DNA of 64,000 nucleotides, taken from positions 4,154,001-4,218,000 of the forward strand of contig NC_071332.1 in assembly GCF_010183535.1 (NCBI RefSeq). The letters run 5' to 3'. A program made the position numbers and the translations under genes. The notes under the pieces are model-generated. The model saw only the letters and a program-made list of their open reading frames with translations, was not told where the DNA came from and made no database searches. The DNA comes from Caenorhabditis remanei. Its lineage: Eukaryota; Nematoda; Chromadorea; Rhabditida; Rhabditidae. Below are positions 54,426 to 63,739 of the stretch, in pieces (position 1 is the stretch's first letter; every line of letters starts with the position of its first letter).

Positions 54426-56409
54426 TCGAGTTTTAGCACAAAAATAGGAAATTTTGACTTTTTTGCGTTTTTTTTTTCAAAAAGTCAAATTTCCGATTAT
54501 GATTTCAAACTTCATCTAGAAGTCGAGTGTACAATGGATTTCTGAAATTTTGTTAAAAAAATTGTGCACAATTTTGCATCCGTCCCGACGGTTCTGAGCG
54601 TGTTCAAGACCGGTCCAATTTCAAATTCCATCCCATTATTTCCTTGTTCTTCATATTCTTGTACCAGCTTCAATTCCTCTCCTTCTGACCTCCAAACTCC
54701 ATTTTCAAATCTTCTCATGAAGAAATGACCGTCAAAACTTCAGAATGTTTATTTCTCATAAGTTTTTCTTTGGCGGCAGGTGTCCAGTCTCCCAAACACT
54801 TCTATGTTTTTCTTCGGAGACACACTTCTTGGGTGTCTATGACGCAATAACTGAGTAGGTTGTCTTCTTGATATTCTGTGGAAATTGGGATAGGGGTCGC
54901 CGTGCATATTGCTGTTGCGCAACTAAAGCGTGGAGAAAACTGTTCGGTTTCTCTCACCTCTTCGGGGAGAGCAACAGGATGGGAAGGAGGAAGAAATCGG
55001 GGAAGGGAAGATAGAGGGAAGACACTAAGATTAGAAGGGGGAGTCATTAAACAAGGCAAGTTTTGATCGATTGACTGAAATAGCTACAGCCATAAAAATT
55101 AGACTCGTTCAAGTTTTAGAGGGTGTTGAAGTTCTGGGATGAGTATTGCAAATTATCAAATGTTAATTGGTTGTAATTGTCAAAAGTAGAGCTTTGCTTT
55201 TGCAGTTAACAACTTTGATCCTTAACTAGTTACAGCCAGGAATATGCGGAACTAAAAATATTGGAAATCGGAACTTTTTGGCCGGTTTTGCAGCAATTTC
55301 TTTTGAATCTGCACAAATTCCTTTTTTATCATCATGACAATATACGAAGTTTCGGAAATTTCGGAATCGAAATTTTTTCGTAAATCAGAATTTTTCCGAC
55401 GGAAAACAGTTCCAAAAAAAGTCGGAAATTTTGAAAATTCAGGAAACTTTGGATTTCTCGATAAAAAATATATAGCTTTAGGTTCTTTTTAGCCGACGTC
55501 TTCTACCCGTTAACCACGTAGCACATTCGTTACTTTCAGCTCACTACTGTAAATATTAACGTTTCTGCGTTTCTGTTTGCTATCCCCTTTTTCATTACCT
55601 GCGCCCTCATTATGGACCATCCGACACCTAGCTAGCTACAGTACCGGACAAAAACTATCAATTTTCTCCGTTTTCAGTTGAAATTGAACTTTGAGGGTGT
55701 TTCATGGTAATTCTGATTGACCCATCAAGTACATTACTAATAAATCGTAGAGATCAAAAATATAACTTTATTTTTGCAGTTGACAACTTTTTTGTACAAA
55801 CACTCCCTAGCAAGTTATGTATCGTCAAAGTAATTTCTCCTTCAAATCAACCCATTTCAGTGCAAAACGGTGCGATTTTCGAGCTGTCGTCATGAAATAA
55901 CCATAACTCTCTAGGGAGTGTCCGTACAAATAAGCTGTCAACTATAAAAATAGAACTCTTCTTTTGATTTGTACGATCCGTTAAAAATCTAGTTGATGGG
56001 ACAATCAGTATTAGCATGACACACTCTCAAAGATACACCTTTTCAAAAGAAAAAAATCAAAACGTAATATACTTTTGAGCGGTACTCAAATTTTTAGATT
56101 CAAGATTAGCTAATTTCAGTTTCACATTCTTTTTAATTGCCCTTTTCTGCCAGTCCAAGCGATCCGTAAAATCCGTAACATATATTGCTCTCCCCTCTCT
56201 CATTACCTGCGCCCTCATTAGGGGGACCATCCGACACCTAGCTAGCTAATTATCTGCGTATCCTCATTCTTTCAATATTTTTTGACACGGGCGGGCTGAT
56301 CAATACGATCACGGGATAGGAAACGTTTATGTATAACGCTGATACAGGGAAAGAGAAAATGATGGAAAGAAGACGGGACAGAAAAACAATTATGAATTAA
56401 AAAGTTCCT
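53765..56409. other. Spacer with (TA)n microsatellite and a family-A element
   Basis: A pure (TA)n tract of about 58 bp (54364-54421) lies inside a gggtcgaccgggc element. This element is related to the GGGCC family (aggccgaaatcaaaaatag at the left). A family-A MITE occupies 55638-56086. The motif cattaccTgcgccctcatta...gaccatccgacacctagctagcta occurs twice (55596-55639 and 56207-56250), flanking the MITE. No gene is recognised. Confidence 0.55.
55638..56086. repeat. Family-A inverted-repeat (MITE-like) element
   Basis: The ends are acagtaccggacaaaaactatcaat and atacttttgagcggtact. The internal pair is aaacactccctagcaagttat / ctctagggagtgtccgtacaaa. The surrounding sequence is itself a direct duplication of about 40 bp. 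Confidence 0.8.
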
Positions 56410-56668
56410 CTACCAGTTCAATAACCATCTTGGAATAAATCGTGCACGAAAGAACAAGATATTGGTCACTCTGAAAAATCTTATTAAATTTCAATCAATA
56501 ATTTATCACTCACATCACAATAAGCAGCTTGATCAGTTGAACGGATAAACAATCCTCATCGTCATCTTCTATTCTCACGAGAGCATATTTAGAGTTCGGG
56601 GAGTAAAAGTTTGTAAAACTAATGAAGAACAGGAAGAAAATAAGGACAATTATTTCGAGTATGAGCAT
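56410..56668 (-). CDS. Micro-protein A: 71-residue single-pass membrane protein
   Basis: Exons 56668-56514 and 56470-56410 (phase-2 intron) encode 71 residues. A signal peptide (MLILEIIVLIFFLFFISFTN) is followed by a short acidic segment (YALVRIEDDDEDC). A transmembrane helix spans the intron site (LIKLLIVIVTNILFF), and a basic tail ends the protein (RARFIPRWLLNW). The layout, length, and intron phase with donor directly after an AT dinucleotide are shared with the genes at 56836-57137 and 63254-63532. Sequence identity between them is low. No known domain. An X-box lies 71 bp upstream of the ATG. An alternative donor would give a different C-terminus, so the last 20 residues are less certain. 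Confidence 0.6.
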
Positions 56669-56738
56669 GATGGATTTATAAAAGAAAAAGTTTGGATTCA
56701 AGGGAAGAGAGAGTGTATGCGATAATTATAGGGTGGGG

Positions 56739-56752
56739 GTAACCAGGGCAAC
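56739..56752 (-). promoter_or_regulatory. X-box of micro-protein gene A
   Basis: Minus strand GTTGCCCTGGTTAC matches the X-box half-sites GTTGCC and GGTTAC with a 2-bp spacer, 71 bp upstream of the ATG. Confidence 0.7.
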
Positions 56753-56835
56753 CGGACATTGAACGATGTTTCTTTATTCAAACAACTTTTCAAGGAACTC
56801 AAAAAATAGAAAACATTTAGAAGCTAATCAATATT

Positions 56836-57137
56836 TCACCGTCGCTGAGCATATAGACGCATGTTTACGTATAAAACCAGAAGAAATCCAAATCTGAAAT
56901 TGTAGTTTGTAGTTTACCTCAATTCCTAAAAGATTTGAAAACTCACATTGCAAAATACCTCTGAATCTTCATATGCATAAGACTTTCTTCAAGAGCTGTA
57001 TTAGAATCTTTTTTCTCGTTTGAGTGAAAATGAGTATCACTTACAGTGTTACTTGAATTGCAGTCGTATATTATTGATAGCACTATGAGAAGCTTCTGGA
57101 GCATTTGCACTTCTAGGAGGTCGGATTGGATAAGCAT
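56836..57137 (-). CDS. Micro-protein B: 82-residue single-pass membrane protein
   Basis: Exons 57137-56947 and 56893-56836 (phase-2 intron) encode 82 residues, or 71 if the second Met (MLQKLLIVLSII) is used, which would give a more typical signal peptide. A short polar ectodomain (CNSSNTVSDTHFHSNEKKDS) is followed by MHMKIQRYFAIFGFLLVLYV with the membrane helix and the basic end NMRLYAQRR. A gtaagt...tacag pair inside exon 1 would shift the frame, so I keep it as coding. Most of this gene, including its X-box, lies in the left arm of the inverted duplication. Only the last eight codons lie outside it. Confidence 0.65.
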
Positions 57138-58670
57138 AAGGGATGAAAAAGAAGTAGGATTCAGTTAATTATAGATTATAAGAAGGGTCCCTAGGTTAAT
57201 AGCAGGGTGGGCGTTGTCTTGACAACATGGTAATAAAATGCGAGAAAAATTGATTCCCAGTATATGATAGCACAAGTTTTATGTAAGGAATTTTGTGTTT
57301 TCATCGGCAGGCTCATAGCTAATTGTTAGGTTCACAGTTTCCACTTGAATACTAAATAATGATACCTCCTCCTCCTGGTCCTACTGGGATTGCTGCTCCT
57401 GGTCCTACTTGGATTGCTGCTCCTTGTCCGGGCAAGTATTCTGAAAATTTAGTTGGTACTATTTTTAAATAGAACACCGCAACTCACGCATTAAACCAGC
57501 AAAGCCTGGAACTTTCGGAGCGTATTGAACGGCGTGGACGTCGAGCTTGTCGACTGGCAAGACGTAGAGTGGCGCGTTTTTATATTGGAGCTCTTTCGTA
57601 GTCTTCTGTCTCGATTCATGACGTTGTCCCGTTGATATATCCACGAAGCTCCGATGTTGTCGTAATCCGACATTACTCATCCACATCAACTTGTCTTTCA
57701 ATCCGCCAAGAGGAACGGCATTAAAAAAGTCGGTTCGGCATCTTTCACAGTCCTGATAGATGTGGTCGTACCATGCTTTGATACCAACAGCCATCGGAAT
57801 GATGTATTTGTGTGCAGTTTCTTCCACTCGCATGTTGTGAGCATGATTCCGGTGGTTGGAACTATCAACGACGCTCAACGCCATTAAATCCGCGAAGGTG
57901 ACGTCCGCGTCAATAGCATCGATTGCAGCGTTGGTGATGGCGTCGAGTTCGCTGAAAGATGTGAAATATTCCAGACTTGAATGAAAATGGGGTTTTTATA
58001 GAGTGTTTTACAAGAAAATTGATTTTATTTATAACATATTGGAATCAAAACTAGAAAAACTCACTCAAAAGTGTGGTTCGGTCCGAGAAGTTCGAATTGA
58101 TTCTTGATGGTGTGAATCAACTGCATGAGTTCGACAGAAGATTCTTTCTTTTCGAACGCACTTCTGTCCTGATCCTCTGCACGTACCGATACACTTAACA
58201 TCGATCCACTAGCGACTGTCGAAGTCATCTGGAAGATGGGTTTTGCACAGATTCGTGTCGGATCCGGATATTTGTGGGTGGAGTTAGTTGCTACTGCTTG
58301 AGGCAGATGGAGGCTAAAAAGAACATTCAGATTCTCCAAAAAGACGGCTGGATTGATGAGAAGGTGCGGCTGCATCAACTGAAGCTGCGAGACTGGGATT
58401 CCATTCCCGACGGCTGCTCTTAAGACTGTTTCCATCATTGTGAAGAGTTTCTTATCTCCCAGTTCCAGTTGACCCATCATCGCTCGAAATTCTGGATGCT
58501 CGAACGCTTCATTCTTGTAGACATCCTTGAAGGACTGGAAGTCGCGTACCTGAAACATTGAATAATAAATATACAGCAAAGACAAGCTGGCGCTAAGTGA
58601 GTTGAGGGCACTCAAATTTCGAATGTTTAGGCAAATACAAAAACAAAAATTGACAACTTAGTCGTTTTTT
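56861..58670. repeat. Left arm of a large inverted duplication
   Basis: Positions x and 118539-x are complementary from 56861 to 58670. The encoded proteins of the two arms are identical, and introns and promoters match wherever I compared bases. The outer break is between 56860 and 56861 (mirror 61678/61679). Colinearity by simple mirroring ends at a 7-versus-6 T homopolymer at 58665-58671. This arm holds complete genes crossing both of its ends, so it is the older copy. Confidence 0.92.
57213..57226 (-). promoter_or_regulatory. X-box of micro-protein gene B
   Basis: GTTGTCTTGACAAC is a perfect 14-bp palindrome with X-box half-sites, 76 bp upstream of the ATG at 57137. It is duplicated in the other arm at 61313. 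Confidence 0.65.
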
Positions 58671-59296
58671 TCCTCATTGTAACGATAATAATTTACAATT
58701 TCATCGGTTTTTCTTCAGTTTAACGACAACAATTTACAATTTCATCGGTTTTTCTTCAATTTAACAACAAAAATGTACAATTTCGTCGGTTTTTCTTCAA
58801 TTTAACAACAAAAATTTACAATTTCATCGTTTTTTTCTTCAGTTTAACGACAAAAATTTACAATTTCATCGTTTTTTCTTCAATTTAACGACAAAAATTT
58901 ACAATTTCATCGTTTTTTTCTTTAGTTTAACGACAAAAATTTACAATTTCATTGTTTTTTCTTCAGTTTAACGACAATAATTAACAATTTCATTGTTTTT
59001 TCTTCAGTTTAACGACAATAATTAACAATTCAGTCGTTTTTTCCAATTCGGCAACAAATATTAACAACTTCATCGATTTTTCTTCAATTTAACGACAAAA
59101 ATTGACAACTTAGTCGTTTTTTCCTCATTGTAACGATAATAATTAACTCTCTTAGCGCCGAAAAACTCAAAAATGAAGCAAAATGTCTTACGATCTGAAG
59201 TGGCGGTGGTGGGAGAGCTTGTTGAGCTTGCTGAGCTGGTAGTGGTTGTTGAGCTGGCTGCTGAGCGTCGATGTCATCGTCAGATGAGTCATCCAT
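57352..59296 (-). CDS. Unrecognised 380-residue protein, intact copy
   Basis: Exons 59296-59192, 58549-58065, 57951-57488 and 57440-57352 join in phase to 380 residues. Exon 1 is acidic then Gln/Pro-rich (MDDSSDDDIDAQQPAQQPLP). Exons 2-3 form a mostly helical-looking soluble region (VRDFQSFKDVYKNEAFEHPE, MGQLELGDKKLFTMMETVLR, ELMQLIHTIKNQFELLGPN) with Cys pair CERCRTDFF. Exon 4 ends in repeated GAAI(Q/P)VGPG. There is no signal peptide or membrane segment, and I recognise no family. Intron 1 contains an expanded 42-bp minisatellite. Exons 2-4 are duplicated in inverted orientation on the right arm. No X-box is seen in front of the ATG. Confidence 0.8.
58640..59150. repeat. Minisatellite, about 42-bp unit, left (long) block
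   Basis: Roughly twelve units of cgttttttcttcagtttaacgacaaaaatttacaatttcat with small variation lie in intron 1 of the 380-residue gene. The inverted partner block at 59655-59900 has only about six units. Confidence 0.9.
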
Positions 59297-59654
59297 TTTT
59301 ACTGAAAATGAAAATGATTTTGAAAAAAAGCGAAATGTTTAATATTCACGTGTTAATCGTATTAAAAATAATTAAAAAATATCTTATTTAACAAACATTG
59401 CGGTGTTTGCGGCCGGTTGCGTACCGCTGCGTACCGTACTCCGTCGCGCCCCTTATTCATTGTTCAGTTCATCGGCAAAGTGAACAGCGCCAATTTTAGC
59501 CAACCGACGAAAGCCGACGATTGTAGAGTAATAATCTGAATTAATATAATAATTATAATATATCTTTCGCTTGGCTGTGTTAACTGTGTGAGCTTTCGCT
59601 TGGCTTATAGTTTTACTACTGGATTCTACTGCAGTAGTGGATTCCACCACAGTT

Positions 59655-59900
59655 AAACTGAAGAAAAAACGATGAAATTGTAAATTTTTGTCGTTAAATT
59701 GAAGAAAAAACGATGAAATTGTAAATTTTTGTCGTTAAACTGAAGAAAAAACGATGAAATTGTAAATTTTTGTTGTTAAATTGAAGAAAAACCGATGAAA
59801 TTGTAAATTGTTGTCGTTAAACTGAAGAAAAACCGATGAAATTGTAAATTATTATCGTTACAATGAGGAAAAAACGACTAAGTTGTCAATTTTTGTTTTT
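59655..59900. repeat. Minisatellite, inverted short block
   Basis: About six units of the same 42-bp repeat in the opposite orientation (gatgaaattgtaaatttttgtcgttaaaytgaagaaaaaac, split). This block contains the inner breakpoint of the inverted duplication. Confidence 0.9.
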
Positions 59901-59989
59901 GTATTTGCCTAAACATTCGAAATTTGAGTGCCCTCAACTCACTTAGCGCCAGCTTGTCTTTGCTGTATATTTATTATTCAATGTTTCAG

Positions 59990-61187
59990 GTACGCGACTT
60001 CCAGTCCTTCAAGGATGTCTACAAGAATGAAGCGTTCGAGCATCCAGAATTTCGAGCGATGATGGGTCAACTGGAACTGGGAGATAAGAAACTCTTCACA
60101 ATGATGGAAACAGTCTTAAGAGCAGCCGTCGGGAATGGAATCCCAGTCTCGCAGCTTCAGTTGATGCAGCCGCACCTTCTCATCAATCCAGCCGTCTTTT
60201 TGGAGAATCTGAATGTTCTTTTTAGCCTCCATCTGCCTCAAGCAGTAGCAACTAACTCCACCCACAAATATCCGGATCCGACACGAATCTGTGCAAAACC
60301 CATCTTCCAGATGACTTCGACAGTCGCTAGTGGATCGATGTTAAGTGTATCGGTACGTGCAGAGGATCAGGACAGAAGTGCGTTCGAAAAGAAAGAATCT
60401 TCTGTCGAACTCATGCAGTTGATTCACACCATCAAGAATCAATTCGAACTTCTCGGACCGAACCACACTTTTGAGTGAGTTTTTCTAGTTTTGATTCCAA
60501 TATGTTATAAATAAAATCAATTTTCTTGTAAAACACTCTATAAAAACCCCATTTTCATTCAAGTCTGGAATATTTCACATCTTTCAGCGAACTCGACGCC
60601 ATCACCAACGCTGCAATCGATGCTATTGACGCGGACGTCACCTTCGCGGATTTAATGGCGTTGAGCGTCGTTGATAGTTCCAACCACCGGAATCATGCTC
60701 ACAACATGCGAGTGGAAGAAACTGCACACAAATACATCATTCCGATGGCTGTTGGTATCAAAGCATGGTACGACCACATCTATCAGGACTGTGAAAGATG
60801 CCGAACCGACTTTTTTAATGCCGTTCCTCTTGGCGGATTGAAAGACAAGTTGATGTGGATGAGTAATGTCGGATTACGACAACATCGGAGCTTCGTGGAT
60901 ATATCAACGGGACAACGTCATGAATCGAGACAGAAGACTACGAAAGAGCTCCAATATAAAAACGCGCCACTCTACGTCTTGCCAGTCGACAAGCTCGACG
61001 TCCACGCCGTTCAATACGCTCCGAAAGTTCCAGGCTTTGCTGGTTTAATGCGTGAGTTGCGGTGTTCTATTTAAAAATAGTACCAACTAAATTTTCAGAA
61101 TACTTGCCCGGACAAGGAGCAGCAATCCAAGTAGGACCAGGAGCAGCAATCCCAGTAGGACCAGGAGGAGGAGGTATCATTATTTAG
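59990..61187 (+). pseudogene. Truncated inverted copy of the 380-residue gene
   Basis: Exon equivalents 59990-60474, 60588-61051 and 61099-61187 encode exactly the protein of exons 2-4 of the minus-strand gene. Exon 1 and its promoter are absent because the duplication starts inside intron 1. A shorter protein could start at the ATG at 59981, which reads MFQ through the old acceptor into VRDF; all splice sites are intact. The absence of any coding difference suggests a young duplication or ongoing gene conversion, not proven function. Confidence 0.8.
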
Positions 61188-61312
61188 TATTCAAGTGGAA
61201 ACTGTGAACCTAACAATTAGCTATGAGCCTGCCGATGAAAACACAAAATTCCTTACATAAAACTTGTGCTATCATATACTGGGAATCAATTTTTCTCGCA
61301 TTTTATTACCAT

Positions 61313-61326
61313 GTTGTCAAGACAAC
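61313..61326 (+). promoter_or_regulatory. X-box of the duplicated micro-protein gene B'
   Basis: Mirror copy of the site at 57213-57226 (GTTGTCAAGACAAC on the plus strand), 76 bp upstream of the ATG at 61402. Confidence 0.65.
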
Positions 61327-61401
61327 GCCCACCCTGCTATTAACCTAGGGACCCTTCTTATAATCTATAATTAACTGAATCCTACTTCTTTTTCATCCCT
61401 T

Positions 61402-61706
61402 ATGCTTATCCAATCCGACCTCCTAGAAGTGCAAATGCTCCAGAAGCTTCTCATAGTGCTATCAATAATATACGACTGCAATTCAAGTAACACTGTAAGT
61501 GATACTCATTTTCACTCAAACGAGAAAAAAGATTCTAATACAGCTCTTGAAGAAAGTCTTATGCATATGAAGATTCAGAGGTATTTTGCAATGTGAGTTT
61601 TCAAATCTTTTAGGAATTGAGGTAAACTACAAACTACAATTTCAGATTTGGATTTCTTCTGGTTTTATACGTAAACATTCCTCTAGACCACTGGAAGATC
61701 CTCTAG
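61402..61706 (+). CDS. Micro-protein B': duplicated copy with a chimeric C-terminus
   Basis: Exon 1 (61402-61592) is identical to that of micro-protein B, and exon 2 (61646-61706) begins identically (FGFLLVLYVN). The arm ends at 61678, so the native basic tail is replaced by IPLDHWKIL followed by a stop read from the antisense strand of a broken CX-module exon. The result is 83 residues with the signal peptide, ectodomain and membrane helix kept but the Arg-rich cytoplasmic end lost. The X-box promoter was duplicated with it, so it may be expressed. Confidence 0.6.
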
Positions 61707-61800
61707 ACCCACTGGATCCACGACTGCCACCAATGGTTCCTTTCGCATTGATAGTGTAGAGGGATAGGAGTAAATATGCGAGGAAAAGTTTAAGAAACAT
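61679..61800 (-). pseudogene. First-exon fragment of a second CX-module gene
   Basis: From the ATG at 61800 the minus strand reads MFLKLFLAYLLLSLYTINAK, then GTIGGSRGSSGSRGSSSG, up to the duplication breakpoint. This resembles the start of the CX-module protein (signal peptide, then AKGSSGGGRGSSGARSSSS). No later exons remain, because the right arm of the inverted duplication replaces them. An X-box stands 50 bp upstream of the ATG, as in the intact CX gene. Confidence 0.75.
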
Positions 61801-61849
61801 GGGGGAAATGGGAGCAAACTAAAAATATGTGCTGCTTTGTGAGTAGAGT

Positions 61850-61863
61850 GTTGTCAAGACAAC
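61850..61863 (-). promoter_or_regulatory. X-box of the truncated CX-module gene
   Basis: GTTGTCAAGACAAC, a perfect palindrome, lies 50 bp upstream of the ATG at 61800, followed by tcacgcgcacggggg. The intact CX gene has the same order: X-box, then a G-rich stretch. Confidence 0.6.
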
Positions 61864-63253
61864 TCACGCGCACGGGGGATTTTAGACCATTGATTTTTAT
61901 ATGTAATCACTTATAAATTTGATATACTTTTTAGCACGTACAAAAAATCCAAAGGTTTAAAGGGAACAGTTTTGGTCAAGAAAAGGAAAAAGAATTGAAA
62001 AGTTGAAGAGCATCATGAGTCATTTTGCAACTGGACATCTCGTAACTGCTCTACAGACATAATTAACAATTGAGCTGCTCTAGTAATCATTGCCAACTTT
62101 AAAAACATGATTGTTTTAAATTGTATACAGTTAATGTTGATCCCACTACCAGCGATGTACATGCTTTACTGGAACTGAAAATTTTCACGAGATATTTTAT
62201 ATTCTGTTAAATCTGTCTTTCCTGGTCCAATAACTCCGAGTATCAATTTCAGATGACTTGAGAGCCCTTAATTTTTCCTTTTGCAGTCCTTTTTGCAGTC
62301 TTTATTCATTGACGGTATTCCTCGTCTTCCTTTCTTTTCTATGATCTATTGCGTATATGTTTCCGACACTCTTTTACTACCGTTCAACACTGATCCACTG
62401 TTTCTTCTTACCCCCCTCATTACGTCATAATCCGTGTTACGTAATAACTCTGGGTTTCTCAATTTCCTACACACTCTAATCACCCACCTGTGAATCTTCG
62501 GGACCAGTTGGCCCTTCTTTTCACCGTTTTTCTTGCGGTCTCTTTCTCTCTCACTTGGCAAATATGCGGTGTCATCGATATAAAAACAATTGACTTTTTG
62601 AAGGGATAGGGATTTATGTCATTATAGAGATGAAAAGAGTAGGGTTTTTTCTCAAAACATGTATTTTTCTTACGTTACAGGACTCACTATCCATATGACA
62701 CGTGTTTCCCTACAGTTCAATTGCACATAAAATCCAATATTCGAATATGAACAAGATTAGAAGAACTAATTTCGAAGCCAGGATCCTTTTGGAGAACGTG
62801 GATGAAATACGAATGATTTTTGTAGTCAAGGTGACTGAGATTTCAATTGTTGCTTCTCGTTATTGAAAAAACATTTAATTAAATCCGTAAATCCACACAA
62901 ATCTTAAAGGCGCATGCATTTTAATTAAGATATCTCGCCACGATGTGCACTTTAATTCGCTTTTTAACGCAGATTAATTCGAATTAAAGTGTTTTTTATG
63001 CACATTAAAATGCATTCGTGAATAGCATTAAAATGCAAAATGTGGCATTTTAATTCGCACTTTTTCTTCGTGAATAGGTGCATTACAATTCACAAATTAG
63101 AATAAAATGACTTTTGGTAGTAATAGAAATGGAATACAGAGTATTTCAGTTACAAACAGTAAGGCAATCTAATAAAACTTGAAATAATCTCAATTGAATT
63201 TTGAAGTAAAACAAATTAATTTGTAGTCGACACTATGAATTGACGGAAACAGC
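61864..63253. other. Spacer left of micro-protein gene C
   Basis: AT-rich sequence with a repeat of the form cattttaattcgcac / gcacattaaaatgc (about 62905-63075) in both orientations. An open frame of 71 residues at 62346-62561 on the minus strand is Arg/Lys-rich and unsupported. No gene is recognised. Confidence 0.5.
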
Positions 63254-63532
63254 TCATCGCCGTCGATTGGCTCTAACTCTCCCACGCTCCTCGTCCATCT
63301 GCGCTCTATTGTTGTGCACCAGGAAATTGACGGTTATTACTATTCTGTAAAGTTTAACATACTTTACTTTCCAACATTTTCTTTCTTACATCGTAGTGAA
63401 TATTACCAACAAAAAATCGCTCAGCACTCCATCTTCTTTCTCAACATTTTCAATCTTAGAGTTTGATGGGTTATCCATTGGATAGGAATAATGGAGGAAT
63501 AAAAACAGTATAAGAATCATTTTATAGAGCAT
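63254..63532 (-). CDS. Micro-protein C: 77-residue single-pass membrane protein
   Basis: Exons 63532-63390 and 63344-63254 (phase-2 intron) encode 77 residues. Signal peptide MLYKMILILFLFLHYSYP; acidic ectodomain SKIENVEKEDGVLSD; membrane helix FLLVIFTTIIVITVNFLV crossing the splice site; basic tail RGRVRANRRR. Exon structure, intron phase, lengths and topology are the same as for micro-proteins A and B, so they look like one fast-evolving family. An X-box-like site lies 84 bp upstream. It was assembled directly from the sequence, because exon 2 is too short to show as a long open frame. Confidence 0.6.
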
Positions 63533-63615
63533 ATTTTTCTGTGGAAACAGATTAAACAAACAATAATTTTTGAGAAAAAAAGAAGGAAATTTTTTAAAAT
63601 GATATATTTGATAGT

Positions 63616-63630
63616 GTTGCTAGGGGCAAC
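63616..63630 (-). promoter_or_regulatory. X-box-like site of micro-protein gene C
   Basis: Minus strand GTTGCCCCTAGCAAC has X-box half-sites GTTGCC and AGCAAC with a 3-bp instead of 2-bp spacer, 84 bp upstream of the ATG. Confidence 0.55.
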
Positions 63631-63739
63631 AATTCGCGGAGAGAAGGAAAATGTTGGTAATGTTTTCTTTTTCAAACGGACTCATATGTATACTTTTTAG
63701 AGTTACTGATCGGGACCAAATCGATGAGTAAAATCGTCA

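Larger units (their letters stand above)
59869..61678. repeat. Right arm of a large inverted duplication
   Basis: Mirror copy of 56861-58670. Genes are truncated at both of its ends: the 380-residue gene lacks exon 1, and the micro-protein loses its native last codons. This shows it to be the derived copy. About 1.2 kb separates it from the left arm. Confidence 0.92.

Noticed and set aside
57010..57060. gtaagt...tacag pair within exon 1 of micro-protein B as an additional intron
   Set aside because: Removing it (49 bp) shifts the frame and gives a stop after a few codons, whereas read-through is open and leads to the membrane helix.
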